Source: Branchiostoma floridae (lineage: Eukaryota > Chordata > Leptocardii > Amphioxiformes > Branchiostomatidae). Taken from it: a DNA stretch of 64,000 nt. This document shows, in pieces, positions 46,322-58,900 of the stretch (positions within the stretch are counted from its first letter, which is position 1; each line of letters begins with the position of its first letter). The position numbers and the translations under genes are program-made. The stretch spans positions 15,677,993 to 15,741,992 of the forward strand of contig NC_049980.1 of assembly GCF_000003815.2 (NCBI RefSeq), given 5' to 3'. The notes under the pieces are model-generated. The model was not told the DNA's origin. It made no database searches and worked only from the letters and a program-made list of their open reading frames with translations.

Positions 46322-49300
46322 ATGGCGGCTGTGGCGGCTGAGGATGCTGAGCTGGATGTTGACGGGCTGCGCAGAGAGGCGGAAACACTCCGGTCTCGCC
46401 TGGAGGAGGAACGCAGGAAATCCAACGACGTTCAACGTAAGAGGATCTGGATATATGTATATAAACTTCATCGTCATAGTTCTTTTTTCTCTGGTTTTCT
46501 ACTCATCAATTGTTGTTGTTATCGCACGGCGCGCGGGAAAACCCGGCAATCAACAGTTTCAGCTTGCCACCCTGTAACACGGCTATGCAAATTCATAATC
46601 AAGAACACAACATGTTTTGATGTAGACAATTGGGAGATATTTTCTTCTACCAGAGAAACAGAACAAGTATACAGTATGGCCGGCAAAATGTTTGTCGAGG
46701 TCGGTTCATGATGTTCTTATCCAGCTGATAGCAGCAGGGGCCACAATGTTGCTTATCAATGCGTTAAATCGGCTCTGGAGAATAATTTAAATCACAACCA
46801 GCTTGGTGTGTCAGACCTCCATTACGTAAAGCTCTTCAGTGAATCTTTAAGCCTATGACTTGTTTTATTTATTCTAACGTTATGTGAAAAAGACAGCTGT
46901 GGTACGTGGGCCCCTGTAATGGAGATGTTGTTCAGCACCAAGGACAGGGAAACACGTTGATGATATCGCAAGTTATTTCTAAAGCTGTAGAATGGACCAA
47001 CATGGTATTTCAAGTGTTGTTGTTTTTTTGTCAATAATGTTGCCATACAGGAATTCATGTATGGTAATCATCGTGGGCTTTGCTTAGTCACATATAGGTT
47101 TTATTTCTGTCCTTCCAAGTGAGAAATGTGGCCAGTTTAGTAAGCTGGAGCAGGTGCCACTCCTACAGCTGAAGGTATTCTTGTGTGCCTATAGATGACG
47201 GTTCTGCTGTGTGTTTCTATGTATACTTTATTCCTGTTCAGTGAGAGATGTGGCCAGTAAGCTGGAGCAGGTGCCACCCCTACAGATGAAGGTCAGACGG
47301 GTGCTAAAGGGACACCAGGGCAAGGTGCTGGACATGGATTGGTCAATTGACAAGAGACGGCTGGTCAGCTCATCACAGGTCAGAGGTCACATGGTCTGGC
47401 ACGCCATGATCATGACAAGAAATGAATCGCTTTACTTTAAACAAAGATCTTGGTATCTTTGTGCTTTTTACCTTTCTTTACTACAATGCCAACTTTTTTG
47501 TGATCACAACGTATAAAACTGCATTAGTAACCCAAGTCTCTGTTCCACAGGATGGGAAAGTTATCGTTTGGGATGCTTTTGCAAACAAGCAGGTAAGGAT
47601 TATCAGAGTAAGTGCTGATTTTACACATGATAGCATTGGTGTAATATTTGTCACTTTTTGATTTACCACTAGGTTAATGGTTTGTTTTGTTTTGTCAGGA
47701 GCGGGTTCTGTCCATGCCTACCACATGGATCATGTCCTGTGCCTTTGCACCTTCCGGTGACATAATAGCCTGTGGGTAAGTTTGTCCATCACTCATAATA
47801 CTCTCCCAGAGTTATGTTGTGTCCAGTGAAAGGTATCAATTATCAGTATTTTAGGAATCCAGACTAACTGATATTGTTGTTGTTTTTTTGCTTACTGTAT
47901 GTCTTGAATCTTTGTAGTGGTTTGGATTTTCACAGTTTTCAATGAACTTGCAAATTCGTGGCAGTGTAACCATATCTCCTTTGTATGACTATTTTACTAC
48001 AGAATTGTTTCATTATACAATTTGAACCTCCGTTTCCTTCTACTATGAAATAAAACGTCCTTAAAAGTAATGTATAGTGCATGTACGTTCAATAGCACCC
48101 AACATCAGCATTGCTGCCCAAGATACCCTCTGTATTACCTTGTGGCAATTTCAATAATAACAAATGAAATGAAATATATGAAATGAATTGAAATCAAATG
48201 GAATTTGCAGTTAACATGATCCATATTAGGCCTTCTTTAGCAAAATTGAACACGCACCATTACACTTAAATTTTTAGTGCGTTACATTGAAGGACAGTTG
48301 TACTTGCAATGCAAAATACAGTTTCATGGTAAGAGTCCAGTAAGCAGTTTGCCAGATGAATTCAGAACTGCTTTGTCAAGTGAAATGTTATGTCCCTAAA
48401 GACTTGCCTAACAGCTGCCACTGTGTCACATGGCAGGGGACTGGACAACAAGTGCACAGTGTTCCCCATTGATAAAGACTTGGAGAACCCAGAGAGAAAG
48501 AAGAGAACCATAGCCATGCACACCAGCTACATGTCCTGCTGCAGGTTTGTCAAGTCTGGCTACCAGGTAGGGGAGGCCGCTGCTAAATCAGCAATGCCAT
48601 ACTACTTTGTTTTTTGTTCACAAAATTTAGCATTCGGGAGGAGATGATAAATGTATTGTTCAGTACCAAGGACAGGGAAAAGGCCCGAAGGTTAATCTGA
48701 CATGGTAAATAACATTATGGAGAAATGAAACTGTTTGGTAACTAAAAAGCTTAATTTTTCAGTCCTCTTCAGCTATCCAACCCACTTGCATTTGACAGGA
48801 GATGTAATGCACGTGTGACAAAAGAGAGAGCAACAAATTGTTACAAAACATCACAAGTAATTTGTATGTGTTACAGTGAGATGGATCAAGAATGTAGTCT
48901 TTCAGAGAAGTTTCCAGACTTCATTGGAGATTTTCTCATCTTCATTGAGAGCTTCCAAGACTGAATCTTTCATATATTCCAGTTCTTTCAACTTTTACCC
49001 AAGTCTCAAGTGGATCTTACTTTTTCAGCCTTCATCTTAGAATTAGGGTCTCCCATATAATGTATTGGCTTCATAACAAAAACTCATCATGAAAAGTTTG
49101 GATTCTTAGATTTGATCGATCTTATCTCCTTTATCACTCAGTTGTCTGGTATCATTGGATCAGTCATGGTGCATAAAAGCATGATATTAGCAATTGATTA
49201 TTGATAAGTAATAACAGAGCAATCAGTTACATTCAAGTTTCTCAGATTTTTGTGTTGAGTGCACAACAAATGGCTGCATTTGTCTGTAGATCTTGACCTG

Positions 49301-52041
49301 TAGCGGAGACTGCACCTGTGCCCTGTGGGATGTGGACAGTTCCCAGCTCATGCAGAGTTTCCATGGACACATCAGTGATGTCCTCTGCCTGGACATCTCT
49401 CCTGTACACTGTCGCACCTTTCTGTCAGGGGTAAGGGAAGAACTGATATGTTTCATTCAATAATCCAATCAGATTCAGATATTTTGTTCCAGCATCTGGT
49501 ACCAGCGTCAGACTACTGACGTATTGAACATAGCAATTTAGGTATAACAAAAAATATTTTCAAAAGCTGTACAAAAAGAGCATCAACACCTGATCTATTT
49601 GGACAGGTGGTTTCCAAGTGAAGGTGACAAATATTATAACATAAATGGATGAAAATGGTCACTGTGATTTGACACCACAAAACTACCAATAGCTTTATTT
49701 ATCATATGCAACTAGTACAGTGCTATATATCTGTTACATGTATTACATAAAATGACATAACAATAAAGTTTTGTTCAAATTTGTTGTAATAAAGATTGTG
49801 GTGCATAATGTAGTAAATGATCAGAACTAAACTCTAGTTGGCTTCACACTTTCAGAGCAGTGACAAGACTGCCAGTCTGTGGGACATAAGAACAGGCCGG
49901 TGTGTGCACAGCTTTGACGGACATGATGGGGACATCAATGGTGTCAAGTACGCATTTCTGTCGTCTGTTGGATGTAGCCAAGTGGTGTTTTTGTTTAAGT
50001 ATTGGAACTGCAAACTGGTGATTATTGACTGATGCATGTAATAATATTTCTAGAGAGGATGGTTTGAAATGTGAGCACTGCAGTGTACTCACTGAATAAT
50101 TCAAAATAAGTGCAATTTCAAACAACAAAATGAATACAGGCAATTACTGGCAAAAAACAACCAAAATTATAACAATGCATGAAGACCAATGTCGTTAAAC
50201 AATGAGCTTTTAAAATCAGTTAGATAGTTTGAATATTATTCTATTGAAACCTGTCTATTTATGATATTTTGAAGATCACCAGGCTTGTTGATGGGTGTTG
50301 TTGAGCATATTTTGTGTGTTTGATTTGAAGCTCACATTCTCTACTTTAGGTTCTTTCCAACAGGAGAATCCTTTGTGACTGCTTCAGATGATGGCACAGT
50401 AAGCGTTTTTAATGAGACTTTCAAGGATTAGTTCATACAGCTAGTTAGTGACAGCCTACATTTGTTTATAACGTTATATGCATGTATTTAAGTCCTTAGA
50501 TAGGACAGGCCCATCTCTGTTTCAATATCCCTTGAGTCTGCTACAGCTGCAGTCATTACAGCAAAGGGCTTGTATATTGTTAAGCAGTACTGGTATGTAC
50601 CATTTTGAAGTCTATGTTATGACTTAGCCAGGTATCAAACTCATAACCTACCACATGCAAGGTGAACACTCTATATTCACTTGGCCATTGTTGTAGTATG
50701 CCACAATGCATCTATAGTAGGCCATCATTGCATAATAATATGAATATGTGTGTTAATTGTTTGTTACTTCAGGAATTAACTATCTTACTCAATTAGATCA
50801 AGCTGTGTAGGAACTGCTAGTGATTAATTGAGTATCATTAGTTCATACATTTCAAATTCATTTTCAGTGTCGACTTTATGACTTGCGTGCAGACAGAGAG
50901 GTTGCCTTGTACACAAAGGACTGTATGATCTTTGCTGCCACTTGTGTGGACATTTCAAAGAGTGGTAAGTTCTCATTCAATGATGAGGATATTGCACTGA
51001 CGATTTAGACATAACCTGTCCATGCATGGTTGACAATGCAAAATCAAGAAAAACATTTTTTTCAGAGTAGCAGCGACTTCTCGTACAATATTACATGTAC
51101 AGACAAAATATTATTGCTATCCTATAAAGATTGCAAAGCTACAATGCAAAATTTAGCTCTTTTATAGCAACAGTTGGTCTAAATGAAAAAGATAGCAAAA
51201 ATGGTCTATGTGTTTAAAAAAAGCACAGCCAACACAATAATGTCAATGACTGTGACAGTCTTAATTGTCAGATACAGTCAAACCTGTCTATAGTGGCCAC
51301 TCAAGGGACCGGACAAATGTGGCCACTATAGACAGGTGGCCTCTGTATAGAGGTGGCAACTTGTAGATAAAATACCCAAGGGACCGACAAAAAGTGGCCA
51401 CTATGGACAGGTGGCCCCTCTGTAGAGGTGGCCCCTAATACAGGTTTGACTGTAACTGTATGTTTCCTCTGTACCTACAACATTGTATGTTTCTCAACTC
51501 TACGTACTTGGAATAAGCCAATTCTATGACCTTACAATTATGACGTTTACTTTTGCAGGTAGACTGATGTTTGCTGGGTACAACGACTACACAGTAAATG
51601 TTTGGGATGTGCTGAAGTGTGTGCGGGTCGGACGGATCTACGCACATGACAACAAGGTCACATGTCTGCAGAGATCTCCTGATGGCACGGCAGTCTGCTC
51701 GGGAAGCTGGGACACAACACTCAAGGTTAACTCCTGTTCTCTCTAGATACAAGCATGCATTCTTTTCTGAAGTATTCAAACAAGGAGGGTCAAATTCAAG
51801 TAACAATTTGTGATAACGTCTTTTTTTAATGATGGAGGTGTTTAGAATGATGTCGCTGCGTAATGCTCCTTGAATGTGAAATTTATTCCTGAACCCCATT
51901 TTTAAATCTAATAGTTTGTTAAAGGTAGATGCAATCATTGAAACAGTGTTATCTATCCCATATTACATCTTTTCTTTAATTTCTTACTATTTTCATAAGT
52001 TCCCTTAATGTGTAATATTTGTCCTGCAGCTGTGGGCATGA
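46322..52041 (+). CDS. GNB5: G protein beta-5 subunit, 11 exons
   Basis: A WD40 propeller protein that pairs with the GGL domain of R7-family RGS proteins instead of a G gamma subunit (known). Exons: 46322-46436, 47242-47378, 47551-47592, 47699-47775, 48437-48566, 49290-49430, 49856-49947, 50350-50398, 50868-50964, 51559-51725, 52030-52041. This gives 1059 nt and 352 residues (human short form 353). The N-terminal helix contains [16 protein letters not shown]. Diagnostic segments are [55 protein letters not shown] and [16 protein letters not shown], which match GNB5 rather than GNB1-4. The last exon codes only LWA and the stop. I chose the ATG at 46322 for its CAAGATGGCGGC context; 46274 is an in-frame alternative. 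Confidence 0.95.
47120..47174 (+). pseudogene. Decayed duplicate of the start of GNB5 exon 2
   Basis: TGAGAAATGTGGCCAG..TAAGCTGGAGCAGGTGCCA repeats the first 55 bp of the real exon at 47242. It carries an extra TTTAG that shifts the frame and a poorer acceptor (CCTTCCAAG). The preceding intron sequence is also similar, so a stretch of about 120 bp was duplicated. Confidence 0.75.
51273..51454. mobile_element. Miniature Tc1/mariner-like element flanked by TA
   Basis: The 178 bp element at 51275-51452 has inverted ends CAGTCAAACCTGT and ACAGGTTTGACTG and is flanked by TA on both sides. Two internal units contain GTGGCCACTATRGACAGGTG. No coding capacity. It lies in GNB5 intron 9. The TA duplication suggests a Tc1/mariner-type origin. 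Confidence 0.7.
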
Positions 52042-52994
52042 AGACAATCTGGAGGTCTTGGCTGTCCATGGAGACTACTTTGGAAGAATTTAAGTTTCTT
52101 CTTACATCATATGAAACAGATTATGTTGGTTGCCTATGATAACAGATAGGAACATTTTATTAGCAGCAATTAATGGAAGAAATATAGAATGATGTTGACA
52201 AGCAGTGACTTTTGGTTCTGCCTGAGTTGTGAGAAGAAAATATTCAGAGCAGCTTGTGCTTTGCAGATTTTTGTGTGCCAATCACATATTGTTGCCAATC
52301 AATTAATCTCATTACATCAACAGACAGATGTCAAAATATGAATGTACCTCAACATTGTTCCTACACCAACAGTTTAAAAGGGATACTTAGCAAAGTTCTC
52401 AGATACTTAATATTAAGTTATTTTTTCTGTAGATTACTTGTTTCTATGGATTTTGAGTATACTACAATTCTTTATCTGCATGGAAATTCCTCTAGAGGTC
52501 TTGTTTCAATGTGATATACTCCTCTGTTTGTCTCATCCTCATGGACCATTTTATAGAATGAAGAAAACCCTCTGGATGTATCATAGTGTATGCAGTCACA
52601 TTGCAAAAAAAATTGTATGATTGTGTAAGTTGCTTAAACAGTTCGGTAACTGTGATTTGTGATTAACTAGGTAAGGCAAACAAATCCAATATGTGCAATA
52701 TCTAACAATATTTATAGTTGGTAATATTGATGTTAAGTTATAGCTTTAAGTTTCATGGTTATTTTAGTAGATGTATAGTAAAACATGCATCTTTCAATTC
52801 CTATGCACATTGTTATTTGTACAGCACCATGATGACTATACAATTACAACATACAGGCTTAGAAACGTTTTTGAGCTACAAAATTGTGTATCCTATTTGT
52901 GTGTTATAGATAGTATATCAATATGTGGATCACTTGACACTCAGTTAGTCCATTTCTCAGCTTTAAACATACATAACTTACAGCACATTGCTGT
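52042..52994. other. Shared 3' region of two convergent genes
   Basis: The 953 bp between the GNB5 stop and the stop of the minus-strand NB-ARC gene has no exon of its own and probably holds both 3' UTRs, which may overlap. Confidence 0.5.
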
Positions 52995-55900
52995 TTAACT
53001 GTACGATGTCAGCTTTAATGTGTTTTCCTCGATCAGCTCTAGTACTTTTTTGAGAAGCGCTTTTGCCTTTTTAATGTCTCTTGTTTTCTCTGGCCAGTTG
53101 GCCTCGTATGCTACCAAAAGCTCGGAAGCAAAAACCTGAGCTTCTGAAAAGTCCCCTTCTTGACCGCGTTGGATCAATCCTTCGATGAGACCAAAGAGGG
53201 CATCTGCCAGAGGATAGTCCACCCTTCCCTTGCCCTTCTCAAGCTGGTAGGCTTTTCTGTACCACTCCAAGGCCTCATCCAGATGTGCTGGGCTGTGGTC
53301 ATCAGCAAGGAAATGACCTACACATAGAGATTATGTGTGAGAATGTTAGAGTATGAACAATTTATGTGATTGATGAGTGCAGTGAAAATCCGGGTCCAAA
53401 TCCTTTGCAGGCCCCAATTATGTGCCCTTGGGAAAGACATTCTTTACCATCACCTCCTACCTAGACTCAGCACGGTAAAAACGAGTACCTAACTTTGGTT
53501 AGGGATGTCCTCTTAGAAGCGTCAGCTCAAACCTTATCAATAAGTGCAGTGGTTCATTTTGGTTTGAGTGGATCAACCTTACAGACAGGTCTTACACAGC
53601 TTGTGTGTCACTTATTGTACAAAACTGGTGTGTTATTCCGACAGGTGGTTTACTGGTTATGGAGAACAAGCAAGAACAAATGAGGCAATGTTACAGATAG
53701 TATTGGGTTAACCCACTGAACCCAATACTACCTGTAATCAAGTCAATGTCACCGTACCTGCAGTGTTGTAGAAGTTGGCCAGTCGCTCCAGTTGGTCTGT
53801 CACCTTCCCATGTTTGTCTTTTCGGATCTCACTCTCGGCATACTGGATCATCTCTCTGATGTAGGATGCATAAAGTGATTAGTGTTGGCATAGAAGCATA
53901 TACAAAGTCAAAGTTGCCCAAGAATGTGGTCATGGTGGTCAGTAAAAACAGGATTCTTAATTCTTGTGTCCATGGGAGAGATTATCTGCGAGACCACCAA
54001 AACATCTCGATGAACATGTTATAGATGGTACAGGCTTGATTCTGTACTTCAAGAATATTCTAACCTGATGGCAGGAAAACAAGAAGAGGTTTGTACCTGC
54101 AGTGTTGTTGTGCCTGTTCGAAGTAGGCAGCCTTCTCGTCCTCTGTGTCGGCAAGCTTGATAAGCTGGTCATAACATCGGACCAACTGACGATGGCATAC
54201 TGTCATGCTGTGGAAAATGGGCAAATACGTTGTATGAGAGGTTGCTCCACAATCAGTATTCAGAGAGCGAACAAGATCAGCTCAAATGAAGTTCATGGAC
54301 AGAAGAGCTAATCTTCCACTGGTCGTGACAGGAAAGACAAAGGCTGTGTGCAGTTAAAGGTTCATTGTACAACAAATACAATGAATAGTGGACTATGGCT
54401 TGATATCCCGTCGTGAAGATTGCGGTCACTCCAGTATTGTGCGTATTGCTTGTACGACACAGCCAGGATTCGGACTCACGACTTCTTGGTTAGAAATCCA
54501 GAGTCAGGATTGCTAACCAATAGACTAGGCACGCTACATTTCTTTCACTGTATATGACTAGCTGTCAATATTACAGATTTAACGAAAGTACGTCTTTTGA
54601 AAGTTTACCTGTATAGCTCTCTTCCCGACTTCTTGAGCATTCCAAATTCGAAGTAATCTTCTTGGTCTTGAAGAAGAACACCGTATCTCTCCTTGGCATA
54701 CAGGGTATCTCTCTTCAGGTGTTTTGTGTCCTGGAAAGAAATTATGTTTGTTCATTGAAGATTCCAGAACATTTTAAAGTAGCAGAATATGGAAAATGTT
54801 CACTGCATGAGAGTACCTTGTCTTGCTCCTCCAGGCGTAAATACAACAGGGCATTACGTTCTGTCAGGTACTGGTGTATTACAGCAATGCCGGTCCTCCT
54901 ATGGATCTCTTTGGCTAGATTGTACGCCAATTCCATACACCTCACTGTTGACAAACACATGACAAAAAGAGAAATCGAGAAACACTATGAGAATAGTGAA
55001 ATCGATAGGAGTAAGCAATGGTCATAAAACATTGATATTGACTTTCGAAAACATTTGACCAATTGCTGAAGTCACGTGTCTGCAACAATTGGGTCAGACA
55101 GTAGAAGACCGAGCAACTGGGTAAGAAATTCCCGTGAGTTTGATATGTGAGGTGGAAAACAGCTTATAAATTTAATAAACAAGAACATACCTAAGTCTCG
55201 TTTCCCTTCTTCATTAGTATTGTATTTTTCTTTTGTGTAGAAATAACAACGACCCAAAGAATAACTAATGGAGACGTGTAGTTCAGGCAGGTAGACTTCC
55301 TTCAGTCGCTCCAAGGGTAGGATCAGCCCGTGCCGCACCAACAGGTCCAGCTGGACGGGGGACAGAGGCTGCTTGTCTCCCAAGCTCTTATCGAGCCCAG
55401 CCCCCGTCTTGCGATGGAACATCTGCAATCAGATGAGCAAATGAAAGATTGATAGCGTTTAGTTTGTTTGAAGGCATATTGATACATTAATTTATCACCA
55501 GTTCGTCTGCTATTCTAGGCAAACAAAACAAAAGAATATCCAATGTTATCCTACATCATAGGCAGTGTTTCAAACGCAACACTATCTATGCAAGGAATAA
55601 AGATTTATCCGTACCTACCTCAATATCTTGATCCACTAAGACTTTATTCAGCAGAATCTCAGAGTACACGTTGTCAGGAAGGCGTTGACCTGCGAGCGTC
55701 AGCTTTTCAAACAACAGCCGGGCCTGCTGGTCTACCTCGACCCCGGCAGTGTCTCCAGGCGTTTGACCCCGCACTGCTTCCCCGGATTCCTTTAACGTCA
55801 CCTCCGCTAGGTCTTCCAGAAGTCTCTGCATTGCAGAAGATTGTTGTGAAGCTTACACTTCATTTTCACTATACGGGGCGACTAGTGAGCAACCAAAGAT

Positions 55901-58900
55901 TTGACAAATCTCTCAACGTTTTGTGCCTTTTGTTTTCTTTTGAATCATACTTTTCCATCGTGTATCATTTTTCAATATCATCAAATCCAGAGTCACACAA
56001 ATCCAATTCTGGTCTTACAACGGTTGCTCTGCGATCACCGTTTAGTAGAAGGGGCCGTATAAGTACATAGTCTTGACCTTGGTGCTGAAGTGAAACCATT
56101 CTGCAGATATGCTTTATGGAAACATCTTACTCATTATCAAGTTCTTTTAAGGGATAGAGTTACAAAATTGGAATTCCAGCACTATTGCCTAACCATTTTC
56201 TAATGTAGCAATATACCTTTGCCATCCTTAGTGGCCCTTCAGCTTTTGCCGCCATGCCTCGCTGTGTGTACAGGAAACCCAGCACCTCGTACAGTCTAGC
56301 CTTGGTCAGGTGGTGGTCATCTCTGCTGATCCGGCTGGCGTGGGACAGGGCCGTCTCTACGTGAAGCATGAGGCTGTAGCTTAACTGTCCTGAACTGAGA
56401 GAGGCAACAAAGCTTCTTAGAAAAACTTCGTAGAGTAACCCGCCGCAAACAAACATCTTCCAATCCACACAAAACGAATTAATTGGTTCTTTAATATACA
56501 GCTGCTCAGGAAAGCAAAGTCGTCAGGAATCTGCTGCTTCACTTCTGATAGGAAGGTGCTTTTGAAAAGACAAGTTTGTGAGCTCTTACCAGGAATACCG
56601 GTTGTCCTTGACGAAGAATTTGAGGAGGATGTTCAGTACCCAATGAAGATGTTCCTTTTCTTCCTCTTCGGTCATGGCCAGCTGCATTGAAGTTTGTGTC
56701 ACCTGAGTTGTGAAGAATCACAAGGCAATGCTGCGTAAGTATGCAGATAACTCCAGTGGTGAGGAATGTATAACGCAAAAGAGACATTGTGGCTAGCCCA
56801 CAAAATGACATACCACTTTGCCAAGACAATGGCTTTGGAGACTGAATGTGGTTCTACAAATGTATATGAATCAGTACATGTACTTGTTTTAAGCAAAATG
56901 CAACCCAGCTTACCCGATGCAGAGAAAGCATTCGGTTTTCTCCAGTTCCTTCTACTGATGCTAGAGACAGACCTTCCGCCTCGCTTTCCAGAGCATCTAC
57001 GTTCTCCAGACGCATGGGCGCTGTGACGGTGGCGGCGTCTCCCGTCAGTACCAACAATGGGATGTTGGTATTGTCCATGAAAGCAGCGAGCTTCAACATG
57101 GAAACAACCTACATGTGGGGAAGACAAGAAAGAGGAGCAAACTGTGAACGATTTAAAAGAGAAAGAAATATAGTTTTATGAGGAATGCAATGTACCAACG
57201 TCATTACCAATGCTATTCTCTTTACCTTTTGTCAACAAGGGAAAGGGAGCAACGTCCGAAATGACTATAGTATTCTTAACATTAAAATGTTAGTTTAGGT
57301 ACATGTTCAAAATGACACGATTTCTCTAGAACAAATTTCAACAAACATAGTTTGGTGTGTTCTTTTGAATGTGCATTTTGTATGTCGATAGAGAATACAC
57401 ATATTGAAATCCATGTAGCAATAAGAAATTACTCTCTGACACGAGAAAACCAATCCTCACTTTTGGACTCAGTTTGTCCACCGCCATCCGGATCGCGGCG
57501 AACAGGTTGAGAAGTTTGATGGCTCCATCCTTCGTGCCCGGCTTTTCGTAATATTTCCCGAGCCACCTGGTGAGTAAGAACGATCAATGATTTGGAGGAC
57601 AACGTCCATACATGTCCACGGAAGAAATTCCTCGAGATGTTGAAAAGTGCAAAGGTATAGATTGCCACAACTGTTTAAGGCTGCAATAATCCCACCGAAT
57701 CTGCTGTATTATTATTATTTTTTCTATACACTTTGATCAAAATGTTCACAAGAACCCCATGTACAAAGAACCCCATTGAAAAACAATTCGACACAGTGGA
57801 ATGGGGATACCCAGCTGTTTGAAAAAAATTCAACAGGAAAAGTATTAAATATAAACCGGGGTCATATATTTTACAAAAATCAAAAGATGATGTCAGTATA
57901 CCTGCTCTCTTCTTCTTCAATCCTGCTGACCGCGGCTTTCTCATTCAGTAACTGTAGGTAGACCCTCGGGCTTATTCGGCACCTCGCCATGTAGGCTCGG
58001 GATGCAGCCAGACCCAAGGGCAGCCCGTCAAACTTGTCAATCAAAGCCAACACATCTTCCCTGTCAAAACCCTGAAGATCGGATCACGAAGCCTGGTTGC
58101 TATGATTCGAGCTGATGATTATGTATCATTGGCCATGTATGATGACTATATAAGAGTAGGGAATCCATGCACAACATACATTCAGCAGGTGTAGGAAGAG
58201 AGTCATGGACATTCGTTGGACAAGCTGGACAAGGTGATGATACCATGTATATGCCATGAAGTTTACATCTACAAATATTGTAGCAACTAATAACAATCAT
58301 TAGCCACACTGCTAATAGCAATCAACCAGCTTGCAAGAACACCAGACGTCAACCAGCGTATCACATAACATGATGACTAGATATAACCTACCTGAGACTC
58401 TTGGTCGAAGAAATTGAAGGCCTCCTCTCTGTTGAACCCATTCACAAGGATGACTTCATGTCCAGCGATGCTCCCCTTAAGTAACTTCCGGTTGTGTGTG
58501 GTGATGACGATGTGACACTGAGGCTGAGACTTTAGTGAAAATTGAGGCAGCCTTTCCGTGTCGTCAAGGTCGTCAATCAGAATGAACGTGGGGATTTGGG
58601 ATTCTCTTAGAGCCTGTCGGTTGGTGATGGGATAAATAGTCTGTTTTAAAGATGAATTCAAACGTCAGGCGCCTATAGCTAGTTATCACAAATCCGTTTT
58701 ATGAATTGGTCTACATTTTGGTATTTTGGTTATAAGTTACCAATAAGTTACCATTCAACATGCTGATTGGGTCATGCAGCAAGTAACGTAATTAGTTGGA
58801 GGAGCATATATGTGATTATCTGTTTTGTATTTATGTTTTGCAGTTTACGAAAGTCCCTGGCATTTTTGTTGCGTCAATACCATTTCCTCTGTGATGATAC

